This document shows, in pieces, positions 29,775 through 38,633 of a DNA stretch of 64,000 bases. The notes below the pieces were generated by a model. The model was not told the DNA's origin. It saw only the letters and a program-made list of their open reading frames with translations, and did no database searches. The position numbers and the translations under genes were made by a program. The DNA comes from Methylobacterium sp. Leaf112 (lineage in GTDB: Bacteria; Pseudomonadota; Alphaproteobacteria; Rhizobiales; Beijerinckiaceae): contig NZ_LMNG01000007.1 of NCBI RefSeq assembly GCF_001423295.1, positions 18,979 through 82,978 on the forward strand, read 5' to 3'. Positions within the stretch are counted from its first letter, which is position 1, and each line of letters starts with the position of its first letter.

Positions 29775-30644
29775 TCAGGCCAGTTCCCGCACGAGATGGG
29801 CCGGCAGGAACAGCCGGGTCTGCGCTTCGATCTCGGCCCGGAGGGCATCGGCACCCGGGCAGGCCGGGATCACCTCGACGGCCTCGCGGGCGAGGCGCTT
29901 GAGGCGGGCGAGGGCGCCGCCCATGCCCAGCAGGGCGGCGGCGTTGGGCCGGCCCAGGGTCGCGTCGCGGCCCACGGGCTTGCCGACCTCCTCCTGGCGG
30001 CAGGCGACGTCGCGCAGGTCGTCGGCGACCTGATAGGCCTCGCCGAGGCATTCCCCCAGCAGGCGCCACGGCAGGGCCGGCGCACCGGCGGCCGCCGCCC
30101 CCGTCACGGTGGCGGCGGCGAACAGGGCGCCGGTCTTGGCCTGCTGGTACTCGGTGAGCGCCACGGTGGGCTCCGATTCCCAGGCCTGGCCCGCCACGAT
30201 GCCGTTGGGCGAGCCCACCGCGCGGGCGACGAGGCCGACGAGGGCGGCGAGGCGGTGCGGCGAGCGCGTCGCCCCCCGCGCCAGGGTTTCGAAGGCCGAG
30301 ACGATGAGGGCGTCCCCGGTCAGCACCGCCAGGGGCTCGCCGAAGGCGGCGTGGACGGAGGGCTGGCCCCGGCGCAGGGGGGCGTCGTCGAAGCACGGCA
30401 GATCGTCGTGGACGAGGGAGGCGCAGTGCAGCAGCTCGATGGCGGCGGCCGCCGCGTCCGAGGCCGCCGGGTCGTCGTCGCCGCAGGCCCGCGCCACGGA
30501 CAGGCACAGGCGCGGCCGGATACGGTGACCGCCCGGGAACACGGCGTAGCGGATCGCCTCGGCGAGGCGCGGCGGGGCACCGGGTGCTTCCGCGTGGGCC
30601 ACGGCGGTGTCGAGGGTGCGCTCGATGCGACGGTTGGCATCCAT
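29775..30644 (-). CDS. crtE: Geranylgeranyl diphosphate synthase
   Basis: This 289-residue polyprenyl synthase supplies GGPP for carotenoids and for the bacteriochlorophyll phytyl tail. The first Asp-rich motif is HDDLPCFDDAPLRRG and the second is AYQVADDLRDV. FPGGHRIRPRL is the usual basic substrate region. The ATG at 30644 is preceded by GGGAGAG. A start 15 codons upstream was rejected because it lies within the promoter side of the crtE-crtD gap. It is the first gene of the leftward crtEF-bchCXYZ-puf series. Confidence 0.94.
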   Translation of the reverse strand: MDANRRIERTLDTAVAHAEAPGAPPRLAEAIRYAVFPGGHRIRPRLCLSVARACGDDDPAASDAAAAAIELLHCASLVHDDLPCFDDAPLRRGQPSVHAAFGEPLAVLTGDALIVSAFETLARGATRSPHRLAALVGLVARAVGSPNGIVAGQAWESEPTVALTEYQQAKTGALFAAATVTGAAAAGAPALPWRLLGECLGEAYQVADDLRDVACRQEEVGKPVGRDATLGRPNAAALLGMGGALARLKRLAREAVEVIPACPGADALRAEIEAQTRLFLPAHLVRELA

Positions 30645-30696
30645 CTGACGTCTCTCCCGGCGGAAGCATATGTCTTTTTGACTTGCCAACTGAAAG

Positions 30697-30714
30697 TGTC
30701 AGATAATATTGACA
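30697..30714. promoter_or_regulatory. PpsR/CrtJ box shared by crtE and crtD
   Basis: TGTCAGATAATATTGACA is a perfect TGT-N12-ACA match in the divergent crtE/crtD gap. Its right half overlaps TTGACA, a possible -35 element for crtD. A near match, TGTCTTTTTGACTTGCCA, sits 26 bp away at 30671, so a pair of sites is possible. Confidence 0.85.
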
Positions 30715-30753
30715 CTCGTCAAGGATTGGTTTGGGTGGCGGAGGAGCCGGCGC

Positions 30754-32280
30754 GTGCGGGTCGTGGTCATCGGAGCGGGGATCGGTGGATTGGTGGCGGC
30801 CCTCCGGCTGGCCCATGCGGGCCTCGACGTGACCGTGCTCGAACGCGCCGCGCATCCGGGCGGCAAGATGCGCAGCGTCCCCGTCGACGGCCAAGCCGTG
30901 GAGGCCGGCCCCACGGTCTTCACCATGCGCTGGGTCCTCGACGAGATCTTTTCGGAATGCGGCGCGAGCCTCGAGGGACGCGTCGCGCTCAGCCCGGCGG
31001 CGATCCTGGCGCGGCATACCTGGGGGCCGGACGGCCACCTCGACCTGTTCGCCGATCCGCGCGCCTCCCGCGACGCCATCGGGGCGTTTGCCGGCGCCCG
31101 CGAGGCCGAGGGCTACGACCGCTTCCGCGCCCGCGCCGAGGCGGTCTACCGGACCCTCGAAGGCCCGTTCATCCGGGGGCAGCGGCCGAGTCCCCTCGCC
31201 CTCACCCGCCGCGCCGGTCTGTCGGGGCTCGGCGACCTCTGGCGCATCCAGCCCTTCACCACCCTGTGGTCGGCGCTGGGGGATTATTTCGCCGATCCGC
31301 GCCTGCGCCAGCTCTTCGGGCGCTATGCCACCTATTGCGGCGCCTCGCCCTACCGGGCGCCCGCCACCCTGATGCTCGTCGCCCATGTCGAATCGCAAGG
31401 GGTCTGGCATGTCGCGGGCGGCCTCAGCGCCCTCGCCCGGGCGGTGGCGGATCTGGCCGCCGAGCGCGGTGCGCGCCTGCGCTATGGCGCCCACGTGGCA
31501 CGCATCGTCACCGACCGCACCGGCGTCACCGGCGTGGACCTCGCCGACGGCGAGCGCATCCCGGCGGACGCCGTTGTCTGCAACGCCGACGCGGCGGCGC
31601 TGGGCGACGGGCTCCTCGGCGCGAAAGCCGCCCGGGGGGCCGAGCGGGTTCCGCCGGCCGAGCGCTCGCTCTCGGCCGTGACCCTGTGCATGAACGCCCG
31701 CGCCGAAGGCTTCCCGCTCCTGCGCCACACGGTGTTCTTCTCCGGCGACTATGCCGCCGAGTTCGACGCCATCGCACGGGGGCGGCTGCCCACCGACCCC
31801 ACGGTCTATGTCTGCGCCCAGGACCGGGGCGACACGGCCCCTGACGTGTCCGGGGCCGAGCGCCTGCTCTGCCTCGTCAACGCGCCTGCGGGCGGCACCT
31901 TCACGCCTACGGAGATCGCCACATGCACGAGCGCCCTTCATCGCCGCCTGGGGGCCTCCGGGCTGACACTGACGGATACGCCCGCGACGGTGACGACGGA
32001 GCCGGCGGGGTTCGGGGCGCTGTTTCCGGGGACGGGGGGCGCCCTCTACGGGCGGGCCTCGCACGGGTGGATGGCCTCGTTCCAGCGTCCGGGGGCACGG
32101 ACGGCGATTCCGGGGCTGTACCTCGCCGGGGGCAGCGTCCATCCGGGGCCGGGGGTGCCGATGGCGGCGCAATCGGGGCGGCTCGCGGCGGACAGCCTGC
32201 TGGCGGACCGGAGCACCGCCCGCGCTTCGATACGCCGGTCGGCCGCGGCGGCTACGTCTGGTGGTACGTCGATGCCCTGA
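30754..32280 (+). CDS. crtD: Hydroxyneurosporene (methoxyneurosporene) desaturase
   Basis: This 508-residue flavin-dependent carotenoid 3,4-desaturase has the N-terminal dinucleotide motif VVIGAGIGGLVAALRLA and the C-terminal carotenoid-desaturase motif LAGGSVHPGPGVPMAAQSGRLAA. It is called CrtD rather than CrtI because it pairs with crtC, while another desaturase sits next to crtB. The GTG at 30754 has CGGAGGAG 7-14 nt upstream. An upstream TTG at 30709 would lie in the PpsR box. The last about 25 residues after LLADR are Arg/Ala-rich and overlap the beginning of crtC-like sequence in another frame. Confidence 0.92.
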   Translation: MRVVVIGAGIGGLVAALRLAHAGLDVTVLERAAHPGGKMRSVPVDGQAVEAGPTVFTMRWVLDEIFSECGASLEGRVALSPAAILARHTWGPDGHLDLFADPRASRDAIGAFAGAREAEGYDRFRARAEAVYRTLEGPFIRGQRPSPLALTRRAGLSGLGDLWRIQPFTTLWSALGDYFADPRLRQLFGRYATYCGASPYRAPATLMLVAHVESQGVWHVAGGLSALARAVADLAAERGARLRYGAHVARIVTDRTGVTGVDLADGERIPADAVVCNADAAALGDGLLGAKAARGAERVPPAERSLSAVTLCMNARAEGFPLLRHTVFFSGDYAAEFDAIARGRLPTDPTVYVCAQDRGDTAPDVSGAERLLCLVNAPAGGTFTPTEIATCTSALHRRLGASGLTLTDTPATVTTEPAGFGALFPGTGGALYGRASHGWMASFQRPGARTAIPGLYLAGGSVHPGPGVPMAAQSGRLAADSLLADRSTARASIRRSAAAATSGGTSMP

Positions 32281-33137
32281 GTGCCGATGGGCGCCAGGGG
32301 CTGACCATCATCGCCTTCATCGGCTCGGTGTTCTCGCCCTACTACGCCTGGGACAGGAGCCGCGACCCGTTCCGGCACTGCGCCGTCAACGTGGTGCTCT
32401 ACGGGGAGCGGTCGAACCGCTTCTGCATGACCGAGCGCGGGCGCCGGGCCGTGTCGCGGGACGCGACGCATCTCGCCATCGGTCCGAGCGATCTCGCCTG
32501 GGACGGCACCACCCTCACCATCAACCTTGACGAGGTGACGGCACCGATCCCCTCACGGGTCCGCGGCACCGTGCGGGTTCGCCCCACCGGCCTCACCCCC
32601 GGCCCGTTCAGCCTCGATGGACAGGGCCGGCATCGCTGGTGGCCGATGGCGCCGTCCTCGCCCGTCGAGGTCGCCCTCACCGAGCCGTCGCTGACCTGGA
32701 CCGGGACGGCCTACTTCGACACCAACCACGGCGATACGCCCCTTGAGGACGCCTTCACGGATTGGACCTGGTGCCGGGCCAATCTCACGGACGGCGCCGC
32801 GATTCTCTACGACGTGCGGCGCCGCGACGGCACCGTTCAGAACCTGTCCCTGCGCTTCGACGCCACCGGCGCGCCGCGCGACATCGATCCACCCCGCCCC
32901 GCCGCCCTGCCGGCGACTCGCCTGTGGCGCATTCCCCGCTCGACCCGCAGCGACGATGGCACGGCCCGGGTGGTGCGGACCTTCGAGGACACGCCGTTCT
33001 ATGCCCGCTCCCTGCTGGAGACGACCCTCTGCGGGCAACGGGTGCGCCCGGTCCACGAGAGCCTGTCGCTCGACCGGTTCAAGAACCCCCTGGTGCGCTG
33101 GATGCTGCCGTTCCGGATGCCGCGCCCGCTCGGGTGA
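32067..33137 (+). CDS. crtC: Carotenoid 1,2-hydratase, start uncertain
   Basis: CrtC hydrates the psi end group of neurosporene or lycopene. Conserved sequence begins near 32231 with RFDTPVGRGGYVWWYVDALS, then LTIIAFIGSVFSPYYAW, TERGRRAV, GTAYFDTNHGDTPLEDAF and WTWCR. It runs to 33137, about 300 residues. No ATG, GTG or TTG lies in frame within 160 bp upstream of this block. The nearest is a GTG at 32067, used here, which makes a 214-bp overlap with crtD and an unsupported 55-residue prefix. A GTG at 32329 would remove conserved residues. The true initiation site is unknown; coupling to crtD translation is possible. Confidence 0.8.
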   Translation: MDGLVPASGGTDGDSGAVPRRGQRPSGAGGADGGAIGAARGGQPAGGPEHRPRFDTPVGRGGYVWWYVDALSADGRQGLTIIAFIGSVFSPYYAWDRSRDPFRHCAVNVVLYGERSNRFCMTERGRRAVSRDATHLAIGPSDLAWDGTTLTINLDEVTAPIPSRVRGTVRVRPTGLTPGPFSLDGQGRHRWWPMAPSSPVEVALTEPSLTWTGTAYFDTNHGDTPLEDAFTDWTWCRANLTDGAAILYDVRRRDGTVQNLSLRFDATGAPRDIDPPRPAALPATRLWRIPRSTRSDDGTARVVRTFEDTPFYARSLLETTLCGQRVRPVHESLSLDRFKNPLVRWMLPFRMPRPLG

Positions 33138-33173
33138 GGCGGGCCTTCGTGTCCTACGGATGGTCGGTCGCGT

Positions 33174-33326
33174 TCACGAATCGCCGGCCTCGGCCTTCGC
33201 GCGGGCGGCCGCCTCCCGGTCGCGGCGGATGCCGCGCTTGAGCGCCACGAGCTGCCAGAGGGCGAGACCGAGCGCCAGGCCGAACACGAGGCCGATGTCG
33301 AGGGCGGCGAAGAACGGGTCGCTCAC
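33174..33326 (-). CDS. 50-residue single-pass membrane protein coupled to crtB
   Basis: The GTG start at 33326 overlaps the crtB stop (GTGA), so translation is probably coupled. The protein has one hydrophobic helix (DIGLVFGLALGLALWQLVAL, about residues 10-29) followed by a basic cytoplasmic-type tail KRGIRRDREAAARAKA. No family is recognised. The position suggests a role in carotenoid or photosynthetic membrane assembly, but this is inference. It is too short for routine gene calling. Confidence 0.6.
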   Translation of the reverse strand: MSDPFFAALDIGLVFGLALGLALWQLVALKRGIRRDREAAARAKAEAGDS

Positions 33327-34468
33327 GGGACGGCGTGCGAGGACCCCTCGGGCGCGAAGGCGGGTCCCGCAAAGGTCTCGCGCTCGCGCAGGGTCTCGAC
33401 GAGGTCGAGGACCCGGGCCATCTGGCCGGGCACGTCCCACCAGGCCGGACCGGCGGGCACCGGCTGTGCGGCCACGGCCGCGACGAGGAACGCGACCTCG
33501 GCCAGGGGCGGCGCATGGCGATCCTGCGCGGGCGCGAAGGTGGGCGTCAGGGTGGCGCGGGCCAGGAGCGCCGCCTTGCGCCGGCCATCGACGCGAGCCC
33601 GGGTGGTCACCGGATCGAGGTCCTGGCGCTCCAACTCCCGTCCGATCTCGGCGTAGATGAGCCGAGCCGCGCGGATCGCCGGCCGGCAGGCGCGCGGCAG
33701 GCCGGAGAGGCCCGCTTCCGAGCGGATGTAGAGGAGGTCCGCCGCCGCGAGCAGCCGGGCGACGACGCCCGCCAGGGCCGGGCTCGGGTGCGGGTCGGTC
33801 AGGAAGGCCTCCGGATCGATCCCGGCTTCTCTCAGCCAGTCGACGGGCAGGTAGAGCCGGCCCGCACGGGCATCCTCACCGACGTCGCGGGCGATATTGG
33901 TGAACTGCATGGCGATTCCGAGGTCGCAGGCCCGGGCGAGGACGGCCGGATCGCGTGACCCCATGATCAGGGTCATCATCACGCCGACGCTGGCGGCGAC
34001 CCGGGCGGCGTAGGCGGTGAGGTCGGAGAGCGTCGCGTAGCGCCGGCCCTCCCCATCCCAGGCCAGCCCCTCGATGAGCGCCATGGGCAGGGCCTGCGGG
34101 ATGGCGTGGGCGACGACGAGGTCGGCGAGCGCCCGGTCGGCGGGGGCGTCGGCGGGGCGCCCGTCATAGGCGCGGGTCAGGCGGTCGGACAGGCGGGCCG
34201 CGGCCGCTGTCCGGGCGACGGGCGCCACGTCGTCGACGGCGTCGTCGGACAGGCGGCAGAACGCGTAGAGCCCGTAGGCCGGGCGCCGGACATGGGCCGG
34301 CAGAAGGGCGGAGGCGGCAAAGAAGCTGCGCGAGCCCGCCCGGATCGCGTTCCGGCACGCGGCCCGGTCGGCGGCGTCGGCGTGCGGCGTCGCCCAGAGG
34401 GGCGGCCTGTCGGGCTCGGGGGTTGCCCAGAAGGACGGCCTGACGGCCTCAGGCGAAGACGCGCGCAT
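33323..34468 (-). CDS. crtB: Phytoene synthase
   Basis: This 381-residue enzyme condenses two GGPP to phytoene. The squalene/phytoene synthase motifs are YAFCRLSDDAVDD (first Asp-rich motif), YAARVAASVGVMM and FTNIARDVGEDARAGRLYLP (second motif). It starts inside the 3' end of crtI with a 20-nt overlap, using ATG 34468. The 38-residue stretch before homology begins is Pro-rich. It is the second gene of a leftward crtIB unit with a coupled 50-aa orf. Confidence 0.93.
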   Translation of the reverse strand: MRASSPEAVRPSFWATPEPDRPPLWATPHADAADRAACRNAIRAGSRSFFAASALLPAHVRRPAYGLYAFCRLSDDAVDDVAPVARTAAAARLSDRLTRAYDGRPADAPADRALADLVVAHAIPQALPMALIEGLAWDGEGRRYATLSDLTAYAARVAASVGVMMTLIMGSRDPAVLARACDLGIAMQFTNIARDVGEDARAGRLYLPVDWLREAGIDPEAFLTDPHPSPALAGVVARLLAAADLLYIRSEAGLSGLPRACRPAIRAARLIYAEIGRELERQDLDPVTTRARVDGRRKAALLARATLTPTFAPAQDRHAPPLAEVAFLVAAVAAQPVPAGPAWWDVPGQMARVLDLVETLRERETFAGPAFAPEGSSHAVP

Positions 34469-35957
34469 CCGGCACCACGGAATCGAGGACTCGGGCAGAG
34501 GAGAGGACGCCGGGCAGTCCGGCGCCCGGATGGGTGCCGGCCCCGACGAGGTAGAGGTTGCGCACGTTCTCGGACGCATTGTGCGGCCGGAACCACGCCG
34601 ATTGCGTCAGCACGGGTTCGAGGCCGAAGCCGGATCCGCGATAGCTCAGGAAATCGCTGGCGAAGTCGTTGGGGGTCGTGACTTTCGACGTAACGAGGCT
34701 CTCGGAGAGCCCCGGCATCACCGTGGCTTCCAGATGCCGCGCGATGGCCTCCCGGTAGGGTTCGGCGAGCGCCGCCCAATCCTGGCCGCCGTCTAGGTTC
34801 GGCACCGGCGACAGCACGTAGAACGCGTCGTGTCCGGGCGGGGCCAGCATCGGGTCGGTGGCGGTGGGCCGATGCAGGTAGAGGCTGAAATCCTTCGCCA
34901 GACGCTTCTTGGTGAAGATGTCCTCGATGAGGCCGCGATAGCGCGGGCCCATCAGGATGGTGTGGTGGGCGACATCGGGAAATTTCTTGCTGGTGCCGAA
35001 GTACCAGACGAACAGGCCCATGGAGGAATGCGCGCGCCCGAGGCGCCGGGCATTCCAGCGTTTGGCGGTGCCGCCGAGCAAAGTCCCGTAGGTGAAGGCC
35101 GAATCGGCGTTCGACACCACGATCTCGGCCGGGATCGCTTCGCCATTCGCCAGGGTGACGCCCGTGGCTTTTCCACCCGCCACGGTGATGCGGGCGACGT
35201 CGGCGCCACAGCGTAGCGCCCCGCCCTGCCCCCGGATGAGGTCGCATAGGCCGTCGACGAGGCGTCCAGTGCCGCCCATGGCGAAGTGGACGCCCCAGCG
35301 CCGCTCGAGATGGGCGATGAGGCAGTAGATCGCGCTCGCCCGGAACGGGCTTCCGCCGATGAGCAGCGGGTGGAAGGAGAAGATCGTCCGCAGGCGCTCG
35401 TCGCGGATGTAGCTGGCGACGAGGTCGTAGACCGAGCGGTGACCACCGAGGCGCAGCAGGCTCGGCATGATCCGCAGCATGTCGGTGACCGACGAGAACG
35501 GCACGTGGCCGAGTTCCTCGAACCCGACCCGGCAGATCGCCTCGGAGCGGGCCATGAAGGCCTCGTATCCGGCGACATCGGCGGATGAGAACTTCGCGAC
35601 TTCGGCCCGCATGGCGGCGATGTCGCCGCTGTAGTCGAAGGTGGCGCCGTCGTCGAAGCGGATGCGGTAGAACGGCCGCATGGGCACAAGCGTCACATCG
35701 TCGTCCATGCGCCGGCCGCACAGGCGCCACAGCTCCTCGAACAGGAACGGCGCCGTGACGATGGTCGGGCCGGCGTCGAAGGTGAATCCGTCCTGGCGGT
35801 GGACGCGGGCGCGACCGCCGGGCTGCTCCAGGCGCTCCAGCACCGTGACCCGGTAACCCCGGGCGCCGAGGCGGATCGCCGCCGCCAGACCGCCGAAGCC
35901 GGAGCCGATCACCACCGCGTGGGCGCGCGGATCGGAGCTCGTCACAGGGTTCGGCAT
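34449..35957 (-). CDS. crtI: Phytoene desaturase
   Basis: This 502-residue flavin-dependent desaturase has the N-terminal dinucleotide motif VVIGSGFGGLAAAIRL and the C-terminal carotenoid motif VGAGTHPGAGLPGVL. It converts phytoene to neurosporene or lycopene. The ATG at 35957 is used; an ATG 18 nt upstream lies inside the PpsR box. If the TTGACA in that box is the -35 of a leftward promoter, the transcript might start at or after this ATG, so the N-terminus remains uncertain. The homologous core starts about 15 residues in. Confidence 0.93.
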   Translation of the reverse strand: MPNPVTSSDPRAHAVVIGSGFGGLAAAIRLGARGYRVTVLERLEQPGGRARVHRQDGFTFDAGPTIVTAPFLFEELWRLCGRRMDDDVTLVPMRPFYRIRFDDGATFDYSGDIAAMRAEVAKFSSADVAGYEAFMARSEAICRVGFEELGHVPFSSVTDMLRIMPSLLRLGGHRSVYDLVASYIRDERLRTIFSFHPLLIGGSPFRASAIYCLIAHLERRWGVHFAMGGTGRLVDGLCDLIRGQGGALRCGADVARITVAGGKATGVTLANGEAIPAEIVVSNADSAFTYGTLLGGTAKRWNARRLGRAHSSMGLFVWYFGTSKKFPDVAHHTILMGPRYRGLIEDIFTKKRLAKDFSLYLHRPTATDPMLAPPGHDAFYVLSPVPNLDGGQDWAALAEPYREAIARHLEATVMPGLSESLVTSKVTTPNDFASDFLSYRGSGFGLEPVLTQSAWFRPHNASENVRNLYLVGAGTHPGAGLPGVLSSARVLDSVVPDARVFA

Positions 35958-35966
35958 GTCGGCGAG

Positions 35967-35984
35967 TGTCAACATAAGGTGACA
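35967..35984. promoter_or_regulatory. PpsR/CrtJ box upstream of crtI
   Basis: TGTCAACATAAGGTGACA is a perfect TGT-N12-ACA match in the bchO-crtI gap. On the leftward strand it contains TTGACA, a possible -35. This suggests crtIB has its own repressed promoter in addition to read-through from bchIDO. Confidence 0.85.
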
Positions 35985-36019
35985 CTAATCCGCGTCCGCG
36001 ACGGGACGCAAGCGCTGTT

Positions 36020-36916
36020 TTACGCCTCTGCCGCGGCCCGTGCCGGGCTGAGCTGGCGGATGATCCCGGCGACCGCCGCGGGCGCCTCCTCGTGGGCGAG
36101 GTGGCCGAGGTTGCGCAGCAATTCGACCCGCGCATGGGGCAGGCGCTTCTGCAGGGCGAAGGCGGTGTCGGGCGAGATCGCCCGGTCGTCGCCGCCCACC
36201 ACCAGGGTTGTCGGCACGGTGAGCCGGGCGATGGCGCGGTCCAGCGCCGCCAGATCCCAGTTCGCCATCATGCCGAGTGCTCCGGCGACGTGGCCGGGGC
36301 AGCGGAACAGGCGCCGATAGAGATCGAGCCCCCCGGCATCGAGACGCGAGCCGGTGCCGCGGATGAGGCGCTCCACCGCCGGACGGTCGGCGGTCCAGGC
36401 GAAGATTCGCGGCGTCACCGAATTGAGGAACAGCATCCGGGCGAGACTCGGGAACAGCACGGATGCGAGGCCGGGAAACGGCGTCAACGCCCCGTTGAGG
36501 GCGACGAGGTGGCGGGGGGCGAGGCCGTCGAGGCAGAGCCGGACGAGGAGCGCGGCGCCGGCAGAGTGGCCGACCATCACCTCCGGGACCACCCCGAGGG
36601 CGGAGAGGAGATCACGGATCGCCGCCGCCATGCCGGGCAGGGACAGGCGGTTCGCGGGCAGCGGATCGGTGAAGGCGTGGCCGGGGAGATCCGGCGCCAC
36701 GACGAAGAAATCCTGCGCCAGCAGGGGAGCGAGGCCGCGCCACGAATGGGTGGCCGCGCCGGTGCCGTGCAGGAGCAGGAGCACCGGAGCAGCGGCGTCG
36801 CCGAAGGTCTGGACGTGCCAGGTGAGGCCAGAGGCTTCGACGAAACGGCTGGCCTCGCGGTGGGGCCAATCCGCGCCTTCGCGCTCCCAGGCGGGTCGAT
36901 CGCTCGGCGCGGACAT
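36020..36916 (-). CDS. bchO: Magnesium chelatase accessory alpha/beta hydrolase
   Basis: This 298-residue alpha/beta-fold protein has LLLLHGTGAATHSW (oxyanion region), nucleophile elbow VGHSAGAALLVRL near residue 115, aspartate region VVGGDDRAISPD and histidine in NLGHLAHEEAP. It follows bchD by 10 nt in the standard bchI-D-O order. BchO proteins are linked to Mg-chelatase function, but the biochemical role is not settled. Confidence 0.92.
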   Translation of the reverse strand: MSAPSDRPAWEREGADWPHREASRFVEASGLTWHVQTFGDAAAPVLLLLHGTGAATHSWRGLAPLLAQDFFVVAPDLPGHAFTDPLPANRLSLPGMAAAIRDLLSALGVVPEVMVGHSAGAALLVRLCLDGLAPRHLVALNGALTPFPGLASVLFPSLARMLFLNSVTPRIFAWTADRPAVERLIRGTGSRLDAGGLDLYRRLFRCPGHVAGALGMMANWDLAALDRAIARLTVPTTLVVGGDDRAISPDTAFALQKRLPHARVELLRNLGHLAHEEAPAAVAGIIRQLSPARAAAEA

Positions 36917-36926
36917 GATCGCTCCC

Positions 36927-38633
36927 TCAGGTCGCCGCCCGGATGGCGGCACGCATCGCCCCCGCATCGGCGTAGGGCAAGGGGAGATAGCGCGCACCCA
37001 TGGCCTCGGCGATGCGGCGGGCGGTGTCCTGCGGCCGGGCCGCCGTGTCGATGAGGATGGTGCGGACCCCGTCGGCCCGCAGGGCCGTGGCTGCCGCGAG
37101 GGCGTCGGCGCCTGCCTGCGTACGGCCGGCCGCACCCGCGCGCGTGATGTTGGCGCGTCCGTCCGTGAGCACCACCACCACCGGCGTTCCCCCGCCCCGG
37201 TGCACGCTCCGGGCGAGTGCCGCCGCTGCATCGAGGCCCGCAGCCAGCGGCGTGCCCCCGCCTCCGGGCAGCGCGCTCAAACCCCGCCGCGCCCGCGCCA
37301 GGGCGCGGGTGGGTGGTAGGATCAACTCGGCCCCGAGCCCGCGAAACGCCAGGACGGCGACGCGGTCCCGGCGGGTATAGGCTTCGGCCAGGAGCAGCTC
37401 CACGGCGCCCTTGGCCTCGGCGAGGCGTTCGAGGGCGGCCGAACCCGAGGCATCGACGGCGAAGATCGTCGTGGTCTGCGTGCGCTGGACGAAGCGCGTG
37501 ACGCGTAGATCCTCCGGGCGGATCCGGATGCCCTGGGGCTCGCCCGCCGTCCGGCGCAAACGCTGCCAGGGTGCGGCGGCGCGCAAGGTGTCGACGAGGG
37601 AGAGGCGTCCCTGGCGCGGATCGCCGGCGCGCGCGCCCAGGGGCCGTCCGGCGCGCGGCGACGCGGCGGCGGCCCCCGCTTTGCCGGCCCGCGGTTGGCG
37701 CGGGCGTACTCCCGCCGCGATGAGCCCGGCGAGAAGACCGGGCGGAAGGGCGCTGCGCGCGGCCTCGACCATGCGCTGGTCGAGGGAGGCGGAGGTCTCC
37801 TCGTGCTCGGTGGGGGTATCCGGTTCGGGCGTGGTCTCCTCCGGCGCGGACTCCTCGGGCACGGCGGCCTCGGGCGTCGGTTCGGCTGTGGGCATCCGCG
37901 TCGCCCTCGGGCCGAGGACGAGGCGTGCGGCCCGGATCGTATCGTTCTCGCCCGGAACCGCACGCCCCTCGAGACGGGCGAGCAGCCGCGCGACCCGGGC
38001 GGCCAGGAGCGGACCGCGGAGCGACACCACCCCGAGGGCGTCGGCGGCCCGGCACAGGGCGCCGAGAACGTCCCCTGCCCCCGGATCGGACGCTTCGGCG
38101 TGGGACGGGTCGTCCACCGGGACCGCATCGCGCCAGGGGACGTCCGTGAGATCGATGTGCAGGGCGAGGCGGTCGGCCAGGGCGTCCGGCACGGCCTCGT
38201 CGTCGCCCTGACCCTCATCGAGAAGGATCACCCCGAGGCGTGCCGGGTGGCATCGTCCGAGGCCGTCGCGCTCCACCCGTACGGTGCCGGTGTCGAGGAT
38301 CGCGGCGAGACGGGCCGCCTGCCCGGGTGACAGGCGTTCGGCCATGGGAACGACGAGGAGGCCGCCATCGGTCTCGGCCAGAAGCCCGGTCTCCGCCACG
38401 GGACGCCCGGCCGCGAGGGTGGCGGGTAGATCGAGGCCGCCGAGCAGGCGCGCATCGGTGATGCTGCCGGGCATCCGCCTCATCGGCCTGTCGCTCGGAA
38501 GGGCTACGCGTAGGGCTGCGAGCCAGGCCTCGCGTACGGGGCCCGCGCCGGCACGCACGACCACGCCGCCGACCCCGTGTGGATCGGCCGCCGCGAGGCG
38601 CGCCACCAGCACCGCGTCGGCCCAGGTGGTCAC
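36927..38633 (-). CDS. bchD: Magnesium chelatase subunit D
   Basis: This 568-residue Mg-chelatase subunit has a degenerate AAA N-domain (about 1-240), an acidic/Pro-rich linker (about 245-285, rich in PEE and PTEHEE) and a C-terminal von Willebrand A domain with the metal-site start FAVDASGSAA near residue 390. It partners BchI and BchH in inserting Mg2+ into protoporphyrin IX. It starts at a GTG that overlaps the bchI stop (GTGA). Confidence 0.94.
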   Translation of the reverse strand: MTTWADAVLVARLAAADPHGVGGVVVRAGAGPVREAWLAALRVALPSDRPMRRMPGSITDARLLGGLDLPATLAAGRPVAETGLLAETDGGLLVVPMAERLSPGQAARLAAILDTGTVRVERDGLGRCHPARLGVILLDEGQGDDEAVPDALADRLALHIDLTDVPWRDAVPVDDPSHAEASDPGAGDVLGALCRAADALGVVSLRGPLLAARVARLLARLEGRAVPGENDTIRAARLVLGPRATRMPTAEPTPEAAVPEESAPEETTPEPDTPTEHEETSASLDQRMVEAARSALPPGLLAGLIAAGVRPRQPRAGKAGAAAASPRAGRPLGARAGDPRQGRLSLVDTLRAAAPWQRLRRTAGEPQGIRIRPEDLRVTRFVQRTQTTTIFAVDASGSAALERLAEAKGAVELLLAEAYTRRDRVAVLAFRGLGAELILPPTRALARARRGLSALPGGGGTPLAAGLDAAAALARSVHRGGGTPVVVVLTDGRANITRAGAAGRTQAGADALAAATALRADGVRTILIDTAARPQDTARRIAEAMGARYLPLPYADAGAMRAAIRAAT

